A stretch of DNA of 64,000 nt from Lachnospiraceae bacterium (GTDB taxonomy: Bacteria; Bacillota; Clostridia; Lachnospirales; Lachnospiraceae). The notes below the pieces were generated by a model that searched no databases, was not told the DNA's origin, and saw only the letters and a list, made by a program, of their open reading frames with translations. The position numbers and the translations under genes were made by a program. The stretch covers positions 124,001 to 188,000 of the forward strand of contig JAFRSH010000018.1 in the NCBI GenBank assembly GCA_017427685.1. The letters are read 5' to 3'. Of this stretch, positions 35,056 to 43,923 are shown in pieces (the first letter of the stretch is position 1; each line of letters starts with the position of its first letter).

Positions 35056-36555
35056 ATGAGGATCAATCACAATATCTCGGCAATGCAGACAAACAGCCAG
35101 CTCAGAAAGACAAACAAGAATCTCGACACCGCTCTTGAAAGGCTTTCGTCAGGTTACCGCATCAACCGTGCGGCCGACGATGCAGCCGGAATGGCGATCT
35201 CGAGAAAGATGAAGACACAGATCGAGGGTCTCGAGAGAGCCTCCATGAACAGCAGCGACGGTATCAGCGTTATCCAGACGGCAGAAGGTGCCTTAAACGA
35301 AGTTACCGCAATGCTCCAGCGTATGAGACAGCTCGCCGTTCAGGCAGCCAACGGTACCAACACCAACGAGGACAGACTTTCGATCCAGCAGGAGCTTAAC
35401 CAGCTCACAGCCGAGATCGCGCGTATCAGCGAGACGACAGAGTTCAACACCAAGACTCTGCTTGACGGCAATATCGACAACAACTCCTACTCAAACGTTC
35501 CCGGACTCGAACTTATCTACGCTTCCGACACTGTAGCGAGCGTTGAGTACGAGATGACTCTTACCTGCGATCCCAGACAGGCAGTCATCGTTGCGGGCGA
35601 GCCCTCCATCACCGAGATCGGCGAGGAAGAGGTCGGCACCATTACCATCAACGGTTACTCCGTATACCTCAGGGAAGGCCAGTCTCTCGAGGATGCATTC
35701 GCTTCCATCAGAAACCTTTGCGATTCGATGAACATCAAGGCTTTCTTCGGTGACGCCGGTTCGACCGACGGCCCCGCAGAGACAGCAGGCTACGAGGAGA
35801 CAGATATCGGAGACGGCTCGCTCATCTTCATGTCGCGTGCATACGGCTCCTCACAGAAGATCTCCATCCAGTGCAACAATCCCGTTCTTGCCGAGGCTCT
35901 CGGGCTCTCGACCAACACTGTCACAGCTTACGGCGTGGATGCCAAGATCGAGCTCGGCGAGGGCTTCTCTCCCACAGCTACGGTTTCCGCCCGCGGCGAT
36001 ATCGTTTATGTAAGAGACAGCAACAACTTCGAGATGCGTTACCAGATCACTCCCGGAACAGTTGAGACTGACTTCACGGACGCAACGGGCGACGGCGAGG
36101 TTGAGCAGTACTGTGCTGACGACGGTGACGTTGAGGCGATCTCCACACTCCTTTCGGCAGGCCCCATGTACCTTCAGGTTGGTGCGAACGAGGACCAGAC
36201 GATGCAGGTCAGGATCCCCCGTACCGATCCCGTTACACTCGGCATCGCTTCGATCAACGTTTGTACACAGGAAGGCGCAGAAGCAGCCATCACTCTTTAT
36301 GACAACGCAGTAAACGAGGTTTCCGCGATCCGCGCTAAGCTCGGTGCATATCAGAACAGACTTGACCACACCATCACAAACCTTGACGTAACCGGTCTCA
36401 ACATGACAGAGTCCATGTCACGTATCGAGGATGTGGATATGGCTGAGGAGATGACGGTCTACACGCAGCAGAGCGTTCTCGACCAGGCCGGCACGGCGAT
36501 GCTCGCTCAGGCCAACCAGCGTCCTCAGAACATCCTCTCACTCCTGAACGGCTGA
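35056..36555 (+). CDS. Flagellin
   Basis: This 499-residue protein is the flagellar filament subunit. The conserved N-terminal D0/D1 helices (1-140; INHNISAMQTNSQLR, ERLSSGYRINRAADDAAGM) and C-terminal D1/D0 helices (about 415-499; LGAYQNRLDHTI, ESMSRIEDVDMAEEM, ending LSLLNG) are intact. The surface-exposed middle (about 145-410) is variable, acidic and lacks cysteines except a few. The ribosome site is GAAAGGA. It is followed by a FliS-type chaperone gene. Export is through the flagellar type III apparatus, whose genes are not in this window. Confidence 0.97.
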   Translation: MRINHNISAMQTNSQLRKTNKNLDTALERLSSGYRINRAADDAAGMAISRKMKTQIEGLERASMNSSDGISVIQTAEGALNEVTAMLQRMRQLAVQAANGTNTNEDRLSIQQELNQLTAEIARISETTEFNTKTLLDGNIDNNSYSNVPGLELIYASDTVASVEYEMTLTCDPRQAVIVAGEPSITEIGEEEVGTITINGYSVYLREGQSLEDAFASIRNLCDSMNIKAFFGDAGSTDGPAETAGYEETDIGDGSLIFMSRAYGSSQKISIQCNNPVLAEALGLSTNTVTAYGVDAKIELGEGFSPTATVSARGDIVYVRDSNNFEMRYQITPGTVETDFTDATGDGEVEQYCADDGDVEAISTLLSAGPMYLQVGANEDQTMQVRIPRTDPVTLGIASINVCTQEGAEAAITLYDNAVNEVSAIRAKLGAYQNRLDHTITNLDVTGLNMTESMSRIEDVDMAEEMTVYTQQSVLDQAGTAMLAQANQRPQNILSLLNG

Positions 36556-36628
36556 TAACCCCGCCGCACATGAGTAACCCGCGTTTCGGCTGCCGCGCGT
36601 GTCGCAGCCGGGAAAGGATCAGGACAAG

Positions 36629-37102
36629 ATGACACAGGAACAGACAAAAGATTACGCAAGACGGATCTCACAGGCAAACCGTACGGAGCTTACCGTGATC
36701 GTTTACGACATCACTCTCCAGCATCTCTCCGACTGCAACGCTGCATTTGAAAAACGTGACCTTGAGGGCTTCAGGCACAGCATCAAGCAGGCGCAGAGAT
36801 TCCTGTGCGAGCTTATGTCGACTCTCGATCTCAAGTACCCCCTTGCGGTAAGTCTCCTGCGCCTTTACGAGTTCGCCCAGCGCATCATCGTTCACTGCGA
36901 TGTTGCGGGAACGACCGACAACCTCGAGGTTGCGACAAGGATACTCTCCCGCCTCAAGGATTCCTTCGACTCGATCAAAGCAGAGGACACGGAAGGTCCC
37001 GTTATGGAGAACACGGAGCCCGTTTATGCCGGCCTCACATACGGCAAGGGAACCTTGAACGAAACAGACATCAGGTCGGACAACCGCGGCTTCTTTGCTT
37101 AA
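36629..37102 (+). CDS. FliS-like flagellin chaperone
   Basis: This 157-residue helical protein follows flagellin by about 70 nt. It matches FliS in length and pattern: TELTVIVYDITLQHL near residue 20, a middle segment with FRHSIKQAQRFLCELMSTLD and a LLRLYEF helix. FliS binds the flagellin C-terminus in the cytoplasm and prevents premature assembly. The ATG at 36629 is chosen because the preceding residues of the open frame are not conserved; the ribosome site AAAGGA is ten nt away. The C-terminal 50 residues are variable. Confidence 0.75.
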   Translation: MTQEQTKDYARRISQANRTELTVIVYDITLQHLSDCNAAFEKRDLEGFRHSIKQAQRFLCELMSTLDLKYPLAVSLLRLYEFAQRIIVHCDVAGTTDNLEVATRILSRLKDSFDSIKAEDTEGPVMENTEPVYAGLTYGKGTLNETDIRSDNRGFFA

Positions 37103-37139
37103 GCCCGGCACACTAACAGCGACAGAAAGACAGAGATCC

Positions 37140-37349
37140 ATGGACATCAGAGTAGGCGACAGATTAAGAATGAAAAAGCCTCACCCGTGCGGGAGCTACA
37201 CGTGGGAGGTCTTAAGAACAGGTATAGATTTCCGCCTGAAATGCGAGGGTTGTGCGCACATCGTAATGACGCCCCGCGTAAAGGCCGAGAAAAACATCAA
37301 GGAAATAATCAGGCAGGGAGATTCTCCGACTCCCTCTTCGAAAACATGA
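37140..37349 (+). CDS. DUF951 small protein
   Basis: This 69-residue protein has the complete DUF951 signature: VGDRLRMKKPHPCGSYTWEV, then RTGIDFRLKCEGCAHIVM and a basic helix. The three cysteines (CG ... CEGC) suggest metal binding. In Bacillus the homologue lies near rpsF-ssb-rpsR, which is elsewhere in this window. Its role is unknown; it follows FliS by 37 nt and is closed by a terminator. Confidence 0.88.
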   Translation: MDIRVGDRLRMKKPHPCGSYTWEVLRTGIDFRLKCEGCAHIVMTPRVKAEKNIKEIIRQGDSPTPSSKT

Positions 37350-37360
37350 TAGCCATAAAA

Positions 37361-37388
37361 GAATTCCCGCGACACTGCCGCGGGAATT
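37361..37388. terminator. Terminator after the flagellar island
   Basis: A perfect 11-bp stem (GAATTCCCGCG / CGCGGGAATTC) with a 6-nt loop lies between the DUF951 gene and the convergent xylanase gene. Confidence 0.75.
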
Positions 37389-37421
37389 CCTGTGTATAAA
37401 CGTTAAGACATTCTGTTGTTA

Positions 37422-39584
37422 TTATTCTTCTTTTGTTTCTTCTTTATCCCCGGGCTTGTCTTCGGTCCTGACCGAAGCGGCCTTTCTGATCCTTGCGATC
37501 ACTACTCCGATCACAATCCCGATAACAAGTGCGGCGCCGCAGATGATCCAGATGATGGTGTAAGAAGCTTCTTTCTCAGCAGGTGCGTCGGCCTTGTCAG
37601 ACTGATCCTTATCGGTCTCGCCTGTGGTAGCGGTATCTGTCGCGGGCTCCGCTGCTGTTTCGGATGATGTGTCGGCCTTACCGGTGTCGGCTGCAGGCTC
37701 CTGTACTGCGTCCGCAGCGGGCTCGGATGCTGCCGATCCTGCCGTGAGTGCTGCGATCTTGTCAGCCGGGATGACCTCCGAATCGGGAGCGGTGTCACCT
37801 TCCTTGGCGATGGTCACACTCACGTCATCGATGAAGATATCGGCCTTGCCGTCTGTCTCGACGAACACATACTCCGAAGGTGTATCCTCAGGGATCGTAA
37901 ATCTGAACGAAAGCTCGTCCCAGTCTCCCGTAGCGGGCACTGCGGCAAGTGTGAGAGGCTCGTCTCTGTCGATTCCGGCGATGACAGCCTTGTCCTTGGT
38001 CATGGCGTAGAACTTGATATCAACGGTCTTGCCTGCGTAGAGCGAAACGTCGAACTTGAGTGTCGCGTCGCTCTCGGCTCTGGCAACCTTAAGTGCGTAG
38101 CCGACGCCTTCTTTCTCGGTGTGGTTCGTGTTCATCTGGAGCATGATGGTCGCGGTATGACCAGTTCCTCTCGAGAAGAATCCGGCTGTCTTGGGGTTAA
38201 CTACCTCGATGTTTCCGGTAGCGCCCTCGTAAGGCTCAAAGTCGATAACGGTGTCCTTGACTTCCTTCTGGGTCGAAGCAAGTGTCATGTTGAACTCCTC
38301 GCCCTTGGCCGCAAGGACCATAGCATCGAAAGCAGGCTTCTTGGAAAGGTCATCGTAGAACGCGAGAGGTGTGGTCTGAGCCTTCCATGAGGAACCGTCC
38401 GTAAGTCCCCAGAGTGTAACTGCCACGAGCTTCGCGCCGTTCTTCTTCTCTTCGATGAGTCTCTTGAAGAACTCGTAGTAGAACTGTGCCTGGAAAAGCC
38501 ATCTGTTGTCGTCGTTCTTGGTAGCTTCGATATCGAGCTCGGTGATCTGAACTTCGTCTACCGCCTCGCTGTACCTTCTGAGAGCTGTCATGTAGGTATC
38601 AAGGTTCTGCTTGTCATTGATATGACCCTGCATTCCGATACCGTCGATCAGACCGTCGCCGTAGATAGTTCCGTCGCCGTCCGGTTTGATGACATCACTC
38701 TGGACCATTGCGTGACCGTCGTTGTACTTCCTCTCGGTGAGGAAGGAGATGATGTTATCGCAGCGTTTCGAGAACCATTCGTTATAATCGTTGTAATAAA
38801 GCTTGGGAAGGATGGGAGAAAGGTCTCCGTCGGGCGAAAGACCGTAGTCAGCCGCATACTCCTTCGCATACTTCACTGTAGCTTCCCTTGCGAAAAGGAA
38901 CGCGTAGTAGATATACTCGGGTCCGATGTACTCGTACCACTTCGAGCGGCGGAGTCCGTCACCCTTGGCGTCGTCGGTAGCCTCGTTGAGGACATCCCAT
39001 GCGTAGATCACGTCACCGTAACCGTGGGAATACATGAATTCCATAACACCGTAGATGTAGGTCTTCATACGCTCGATCAGGGTCTCTCTGTCAACAACAC
39101 AGTCCTCATCAAGAACGGCGTCGTCGTTTCTGACAACCTTTCCTCCCGAGGTGGGTGTAAAGTCCTTCGCATAGATCGCGATGGCGTTCTGGCTGTGCCA
39201 GAGGAGTGTGTGTCCGCGCATCTTCATGCCGTTAGCCTTTGCCCAGTCGAGCATCTCAACGGCTGCTCTGTCCGGTGTGTAAAGCGTGGGGCTCTTGGAA
39301 TCGAAGTTGTAAGCGGGCTTCATCTCGTTGCCGCAGGTGATGCTGTTGAATACATGAAGGATAAGATCCTCCTTGTACTTGTTTCCGATCTCCCTGCTCT
39401 TCTGGTTCCAGTGAGAGATCGCTTCACATGCGCTTCCCACTTTGAAGTAGTCCTTGTAAAGTTCTGCGAGACTCTCGTAATCAGAAGTATCAACATACTC
39501 GACTGCGCTTGCCTGCGAGACACCCGTGAATGTTCCGAGAACGAGCACGATCGCAAGCAGTGCTGCTATAATGCGTTTCTTCAT
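37422..39584 (-). CDS. Cell-surface GH10 endo-1,4-beta-xylanase
   Basis: This 720-residue protein has a signal peptide (1-26), a GH10 barrel (about 35-425; acid/base Glu201 in WDVLNEA and nucleophile Glu349 in ITELDI), a beta-sandwich of CBM type (about 440-590), an Ala/Pro/Thr/Asp-rich linker (about 595-655), a TM helix (about 663-690) and a Lys/Glu-rich cytoplasmic tail. It should hydrolyse xylan while held at the membrane by its C-terminal helix rather than by sortase. It starts with a 4-nt overlap on a coiled-coil protein gene, so the two are co-translated. Confidence 0.93.
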   Translation of the reverse strand: MKKRIIAALLAIVLVLGTFTGVSQASAVEYVDTSDYESLAELYKDYFKVGSACEAISHWNQKSREIGNKYKEDLILHVFNSITCGNEMKPAYNFDSKSPTLYTPDRAAVEMLDWAKANGMKMRGHTLLWHSQNAIAIYAKDFTPTSGGKVVRNDDAVLDEDCVVDRETLIERMKTYIYGVMEFMYSHGYGDVIYAWDVLNEATDDAKGDGLRRSKWYEYIGPEYIYYAFLFAREATVKYAKEYAADYGLSPDGDLSPILPKLYYNDYNEWFSKRCDNIISFLTERKYNDGHAMVQSDVIKPDGDGTIYGDGLIDGIGMQGHINDKQNLDTYMTALRRYSEAVDEVQITELDIEATKNDDNRWLFQAQFYYEFFKRLIEEKKNGAKLVAVTLWGLTDGSSWKAQTTPLAFYDDLSKKPAFDAMVLAAKGEEFNMTLASTQKEVKDTVIDFEPYEGATGNIEVVNPKTAGFFSRGTGHTATIMLQMNTNHTEKEGVGYALKVARAESDATLKFDVSLYAGKTVDIKFYAMTKDKAVIAGIDRDEPLTLAAVPATGDWDELSFRFTIPEDTPSEYVFVETDGKADIFIDDVSVTIAKEGDTAPDSEVIPADKIAALTAGSAASEPAADAVQEPAADTGKADTSSETAAEPATDTATTGETDKDQSDKADAPAEKEASYTIIWIICGAALVIGIVIGVVIARIRKAASVRTEDKPGDKEETKEE

Positions 39585-40426
39585 TGTTTCTTCTTGCCGA
39601 AGATACCGGCAAATACTCCTTTCTTTTGGCGGGGAGTTTCCCCTTCACTCTTTCCTTGTTCGTCTTTCCACTGTTCATACTCCGCATCGAGGTTGAAATC
39701 CTCTGCGGTATAGACCGTACCCTTCGGTGCGGGTACTTCGTCACCGGTCGTTTCGCTTCCGGCTGCCTGCGCGTTCTGAGCCGCGCCTGCGTTTTTCTCC
39801 CTCGCGGCGCGTCCGTGCTTTCTCTTTGAATAGGTCACGCCGGTATTTTCGCCGGGATTGTTCACTCTGATGACAATCCCCGGTTTACTTCCCTTTTCTT
39901 CTTCCTGTTCTTCCTCTTCTTCGTCGTTCGATGCCTTCTTGCGCTGTGCTTCACGCATCTTCTCGAGAAGCTCGAGGTAGGTCGTTCCGTCCTGGTACTG
40001 GGAGAGCTCGTCTCTGACGTTCTCCTTGTTGTCGTCGAGCGTAGCCTGCTCGCCCTCGATCGCCGCCATAAGCTCTATGAGCTGGTGCTTGAGGTTCTTC
40101 TTGGTATCCTCGAGCATGTCCTTGACCTTGCCGAGGACTCCGTCCGTGTAAAGGCATGCCGAAGCCTGAACGTCGTCGGCTTTGGCATGAGCGTCGGCTT
40201 CGATCTGAGCGGCCTTGCGGTTCTGCTCGAGAAGTGCCATCTCGCGGCTTCTGGTAGTGGCCTCGTAGCGGTCGAGGACACCGTAGATCGCCTTGTTGAG
40301 CTCTTCGAGCAGCACAAACATCTCCTGCTTGGAAACGATCACCCTGTCGGGCGTTCCTTCAAGAGCTTCGCATCTGGCAAACATGATATGGATCTTTTTT
40401 AAGATCTCCTCTACATCCTCGGGCAT
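39581..40426 (-). CDS. Coiled-coil cytoplasmic protein coupled to the xylanase
   Basis: This 281-residue protein has no signal peptide. Residues 35-155 are predicted coiled coil rich in E, Q, A and K and somewhat DivIVA-like; residues 165-185 form an acidic Glu-run; the remainder is disordered and basic and ends in GIFGKKKQ. The stop overlaps the xylanase start by 4 nt (ATGA). I do not recognise a family. A role in membrane-domain or polar positioning of the operon partner is conceivable, but there is no direct evidence. Confidence 0.6.
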   Translation of the reverse strand: MPEDVEEILKKIHIMFARCEALEGTPDRVIVSKQEMFVLLEELNKAIYGVLDRYEATTRSREMALLEQNRKAAQIEADAHAKADDVQASACLYTDGVLGKVKDMLEDTKKNLKHQLIELMAAIEGEQATLDDNKENVRDELSQYQDGTTYLELLEKMREAQRKKASNDEEEEEQEEEKGSKPGIVIRVNNPGENTGVTYSKRKHGRAAREKNAGAAQNAQAAGSETTGDEVPAPKGTVYTAEDFNLDAEYEQWKDEQGKSEGETPRQKKGVFAGIFGKKKQ

Positions 40427-40524
40427 ACGGGACTCCTTCCGACTGCTGCGACACAGTCACATTTATCTATCTTAAACTCACAACCCCCAAAAAACAAGGG
40501 GAGTAAATTAGCAAATTAAACTAA

Positions 40525-41244
40525 TCAAACCTTGAATCTGTACCCCACTCCCCAGATCGTCTCAATGTACTGGGGCTTGGCGGTGTTGACCTCGATCTTC
40601 TCGCGGATCTTCTTGATGTGCACGGTCACGGTGGCGATATCGCCGATCGAATCCATGTCCCAGATCTCGCGGAAGAGCTCATCCTTCGAGTACACGCGGT
40701 TGGGGTGCTCCGCAAGGAAAGTGAGCAGGTCGAACTCCTTGGTGGTGAAAGGCTTCTCGGTGCCGTTCACCGAAACACGGCGCGCCGTCTTGTCGATCCT
40801 GACGCCCCTGATCTCGATGATCGAATTCTCGTGAGGGACGCTGCCGAGCAGCCTCTCGTATCGCGCGAGGTGGGCTTTTACTCTCGCCACGAGCTCGCTG
40901 GGGCTGAAGGGCTTGGTCATGTAGTCATCGGCTCCGAGTCCGAGTCCCCTGATCTTGTCGATGTCGTCCTTCTTGGCCGAAACCATGATGATCGGCGTGT
41001 TCTTCTCTTCACGGACGCGCTTGCAGATCTCGAAGCCGTCCACTCCGGGAAGCATCAGATCCAGGATGATCAGATCCGCTTCGCTCTCGAGGGCCTTCGC
41101 GAGCCCCGACTTGCCGTCGTTTTCGATCTCAACCTCAAAATCCGCGAGCTCAAGGTAGTCCTTCTCAAGCTCGGCGATATCCTGCTCGTCTTCGATTATT
41201 AAGATCTTCTCTTTTTTCTTATCGCTGATTTTCTCTGTGTTCAT
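40525..41244 (-). CDS. OmpR/PhoB-family response regulator
   Basis: This 239-residue regulator has a receiver domain (about 13-128; acidic pair EDE, phospho-acceptor Asp in LILDLMLPG, Thr/Ser switch in MVSAKK, Lys in MTKPF) and a winged-helix DNA-binding domain (about 140-238; FTTKEFDLLTFLAEHP, TVHIKKIREKI). The ATG at 41244 follows AGAGG. An in-frame GTG at 41313, overlapping the kinase stop, would add 23 atypical residues and is not favoured. The cognate kinase is immediately upstream. Confidence 0.93.
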   Translation of the reverse strand: MNTEKISDKKKEKILIIEDEQDIAELEKDYLELADFEVEIENDGKSGLAKALESEADLIILDLMLPGVDGFEICKRVREEKNTPIIMVSAKKDDIDKIRGLGLGADDYMTKPFSPSELVARVKAHLARYERLLGSVPHENSIIEIRGVRIDKTARRVSVNGTEKPFTTKEFDLLTFLAEHPNRVYSKDELFREIWDMDSIGDIATVTVHIKKIREKIEVNTAKPQYIETIWGVGYRFKV

Positions 41245-41309
41245 CTTACCTCTGTATGTTTTAACGCTTATGTGACAGGCCCCGCATCTCCCGGCCTCCC
41301 GGGTGAAGA

Positions 41310-42665
41310 TCACTGTTCTTCAGGGTCTGTGATCTCATTTACTTCCTTAACTTCCTTGCTTTCTTTAACTACTTTGGCTTCCTTAGGCTCCTTGGGACCT
41401 TTCTTCGGGTAGCCTCTTCTGTCGCGTCCTTCGCTTCGCTCTCTGGCCGCCGCGATGATCTTACGCGAACTGTCGAGGGCTCTTGAGAGGACTCCGGGAA
41501 GCCTGTCCTTTGAAACCGTCTCGCCCTGTTCTATGGCGTCGATCTTCTCCTCCTTGTAGAGAGGAAGCGTGAAGATGATCGTTGTATGAACTCCCGGCTC
41601 ACTCTCCGCGCGGATCGTTCCTCCGTGATCCTCGATGATCTTCTTGGAGATGGCAAGTCCGAGTCCGGTTCCGCCCTTCCTCGAGTTACGCGACTGGTCG
41701 GCTCTGTAGAACCTCTCAAAGACGCGGGTGAGATCCTCGGGTTCGATGCCCGGTCCGTTGTCGCGGATCGCGATCTCGGCCAGATTGTCGAGCTTCCTGG
41801 CTCTGATGGTGATCCGTCCGCCCTCGGTCCTGTCCATGTACTTGACGCAGTTGCCGATGACGTTGTTCACGACGCGCCTGAGCTGCTCGGCATCGGCCAC
41901 CACGTACACTCCGCTATCCGCGGGGACGTAATCGAGCTCGATGCCCTTTATCTCCATGTCTATGCTGTAATCCTCAACGCAGTCCATAAAGTAACTGTTG
42001 AGGTCTACCGATTCAAAGTTGTAGGTCACGATGTTGCTGTCAATCTTGGAGTAGAAGGCAAGCTCGTCAACAAGTACCTGCATGTCCGATGCTTTGGTGT
42101 AGATCGTTCTTAAATACTTCTCACGCTTCTCCTCGGTGTCGGCCACACCGTCGAGTACGCCTTCCGCGTAGCCCTTGATGGCCGTGAGCGGTGTCTTGAG
42201 GTCGTGAGAGATGTTACTGATAAGCTCTATAACGTCGCTTTCGTACTTAAGTCTGGCCTCGGTCTCCTCCTTCAGGTGAAGCCTCAGGTCCTCGAAGTCC
42301 TCGCAGAGGTTACCGAGTTCGTCATCGGGGTCTCCGCTGATCGAGAAATCGAGATTGCCCTCCTGCATCTTGCGGGTAGCCATCGTGAGCAGGTTTAGGG
42401 GCTTGATAAAGCTCCTGTAGAGCCAGAGGAGCATAACTCCCGCGGTCAGCAGCAGTGCGACCGAGATGTATATAAAGCCGGTGAAGAGCGGGATCATGAC
42501 AGTCGATCCGCCCGCTCCGTCCGTGATTAACGAAGGTGAATCAAAGGCTTCGTTGATCGAGATGTTCGGGTTCTCAAAAACCGCCACGCTCAGAGCGGTC
42601 AGCATGACGACAGGGACAGTCACTACGATCAGAAACGCTGCCACAAGCCTTTTTTTGAATCCCAT
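41310..42665 (-). CDS. Sensor histidine kinase with charged C-terminal tail
   Basis: This 451-residue membrane kinase has TM helices at about 5-27 and 55-78, a short extracytoplasmic loop, a HAMP segment (about 80-132), a HisKA dimerisation domain (ISHDLKTPLTAIKGY near residue 155) and an ATPase domain (about 265-375; N box NNVIGNCVKY, DNGPGIE, GGTGLGLAI). After the ATPase fold, residues about 385-451 are a low-complexity Lys/Glu tail with repeated KE-V-KE units. It should phosphorylate the response regulator encoded 65 nt downstream. The gene order, kinase first, is less common. Signal unknown. Confidence 0.93.
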   Translation of the reverse strand: MGFKKRLVAAFLIVVTVPVVMLTALSVAVFENPNISINEAFDSPSLITDGAGGSTVMIPLFTGFIYISVALLLTAGVMLLWLYRSFIKPLNLLTMATRKMQEGNLDFSISGDPDDELGNLCEDFEDLRLHLKEETEARLKYESDVIELISNISHDLKTPLTAIKGYAEGVLDGVADTEEKREKYLRTIYTKASDMQVLVDELAFYSKIDSNIVTYNFESVDLNSYFMDCVEDYSIDMEIKGIELDYVPADSGVYVVADAEQLRRVVNNVIGNCVKYMDRTEGGRITIRARKLDNLAEIAIRDNGPGIEPEDLTRVFERFYRADQSRNSRKGGTGLGLAISKKIIEDHGGTIRAESEPGVHTTIIFTLPLYKEEKIDAIEQGETVSKDRLPGVLSRALDSSRKIIAAARERSEGRDRRGYPKKGPKEPKEAKVVKESKEVKEVNEITDPEEQ

Positions 42666-42729
42666 GATCGTCCCCCTTTCGTTTGTGCTATGTAAAATGC
42701 TACCACAGAAGTCGATACTCGGCAACTAA

Positions 42730-42763
42730 AACAGCGCGGGTAAGCATGCTTACTCGCGCTGTT
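42730..42763 (-). terminator. veg terminator
   Basis: A 9-bp stem (AACAGCGCG / CGCGCTGTT), extended by GTAAGC / GCTTAC, lies 20 nt past the veg stop and is followed on the minus strand by TTTTAG. Confidence 0.8.
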
Positions 42764-42783
42764 CCTGACTGTGTTTAGTTGTT

Positions 42784-43023
42784 TCAGAACCGTAACTCCA
42801 CGTCTTTGATAAGGACGTCTGTATAACTGTAGGACACTTCCTTGCTGGTCTCGGGGAAGTCCCCTTCAACCTTCACGCAGAATACGTACGGGTGCATCTC
42901 GGTGATAATACCCTCTGAAGTGTCATACCTATTGCGACCCCTGTTCTCGCGGACCGTAACCCTTTTCCCAATGTTGTTTAAGATCAGGTTGTAGATCCTG
43001 CACATGTTAGCCGGTTGTCTCAT
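42784..43023 (-). CDS. veg: Veg-family protein
   Basis: This 79-residue protein matches the short Veg/DUF1021 family of Firmicutes. The conserved parts are NIGKRVTVRENRGRNR, GIITEMHPYVFCVKV and VSYSYTDVLIKDVEL. Veg in Bacillus subtilis influences biofilm matrix gene expression by an unclear mechanism. The ATG at 43023 follows AGAGGGAG; an upstream in-frame ATG at 43068 is unlikely. It is monocistronic with a promoter at 43102-43130 and its own terminator. Confidence 0.9.
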   Translation of the reverse strand: MRQPANMCRIYNLILNNIGKRVTVRENRGRNRYDTSEGIITEMHPYVFCVKVEGDFPETSKEVSYSYTDVLIKDVELRF

Positions 43024-43101
43024 AATCTCCCTCTTTCTGACCCTCTGGCCTTGTAACAAAAAACACATCCCTACTTGGGCTCTGACTCAAAACCCTCTGT
43101 C

Positions 43102-43130
43102 ATACTACCACATATAGGGTCAAAAGTCAA
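43102..43130 (-). promoter_or_regulatory. veg promoter
   Basis: The minus strand shows -35 TTGACT (43125-43130), a 17-bp spacer and -10 TAGTAT (43102-43107), 79 nt before the start. Nothing else is evident in the 43024-43350 gap except a weak TATACT at the right end that may serve the opposing GNAT gene. Confidence 0.75.
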
Positions 43131-43350
43131 AGGATAAATACAAAATATATGGGTTTATACTCAAATTAAACACTAAATGTAGTATAACCCCACTTGTTTG
43201 TAGGGTTCGCGCCTATTGCTGAATTTTTTGAAAGTCGACACCTGTTTTCGTGAACAATCACGCTATGACGTGCGTTTTGCGGCAAGTTGTTGTATACTAT
43301 AGGCGATGAAACACTACAATCCTGCTGACACGTAACAATCACGGCAGGGT

Positions 43351-43923
43351 ATGAAAGGAACCGCTTTTGCTTTGAAAATGAAACCGGAATACGAATCATC
43401 CCGACTCCTCATGGCGGTCAGCCGACCCGAATTCGCCGCCGGGGTTGCGGATTATCTCCTCAGGAACCGCGAGGATTTTGAATACTACGACAGACACTAC
43501 GGTGATATCACATATACGGAGCTTTACCAGGAGAGCGCCCTCAAGGCCGAGCAGGAGCTCTACGAGACGAAGGCGGGTGTCAGATACTATCTCTTCAAAA
43601 AAGAAGACCCGGAAACGGTCATCGGAAACATAAGCTTTGCTTATCTGCATTCCGAGGAGCGTGCCCCGAGCCTGGGTTATAAGATTGACAAAAGTTGCCG
43701 TCGTATGGGTTACGCCTATGAAGCAGCGTCGTTTCTGCTTCCTCTGGCGGTCAAGAGCTTCAAACTCCCGTTTCTCGAAGCCGATGCGCTCCCCGAGAAC
43801 GAAGCATCGATCGCGCTTCTTAAGAAGCTTGGCTTCCGTTACGACGGGATCATCCCGAACGCGCACGAGATACTGGGCGTCCCGCGGGATCACTACAGGT
43901 TCGTGTTCGACCCCGAATCCTGA
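43351..43923 (+). CDS. GNAT acetyltransferase, RimJ/RimL type
   Basis: This 190-residue protein has the RimJ/RimL layout: an N-terminal ESSRLLM segment, a VIGNISFAYL beta-hairpin, SLGYKIDKSCRRMGYAYEAA with the acetyl-CoA loop (R-R-M-G-Y-A) near residue 118, and a C-terminal ENEASIALLKKLGFRYDG. It probably acetylates a small molecule or a protein N-terminus. The start is uncertain: a second ATG at 43378 is possible and neither has a strong ribosome site. Its 3' end overlaps the convergent tadA gene by 31 nt. Confidence 0.85.
   Translation: MKGTAFALKMKPEYESSRLLMAVSRPEFAAGVADYLLRNREDFEYYDRHYGDITYTELYQESALKAEQELYETKAGVRYYLFKKEDPETVIGNISFAYLHSEERAPSLGYKIDKSCRRMGYAYEAASFLLPLAVKSFKLPFLEADALPENEASIALLKKLGFRYDGIIPNAHEILGVPRDHYRFVFDPES

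Noticed and set aside
41255..41275. Recurring AACGCTTATGTGA-like string upstream of several genes (for example 41260, 45163, 55220)
   Set aside because: Occurrences differ in position relative to starts, one is within the T-box and others are partial or inside coding sequence; too weak to call an operator.
41244..41313. GTG start of the response regulator overlapping the kinase stop
   Set aside because: It would add 23 residues with no receiver-domain counterpart; the ATG at 41244 has an AGAGG site.
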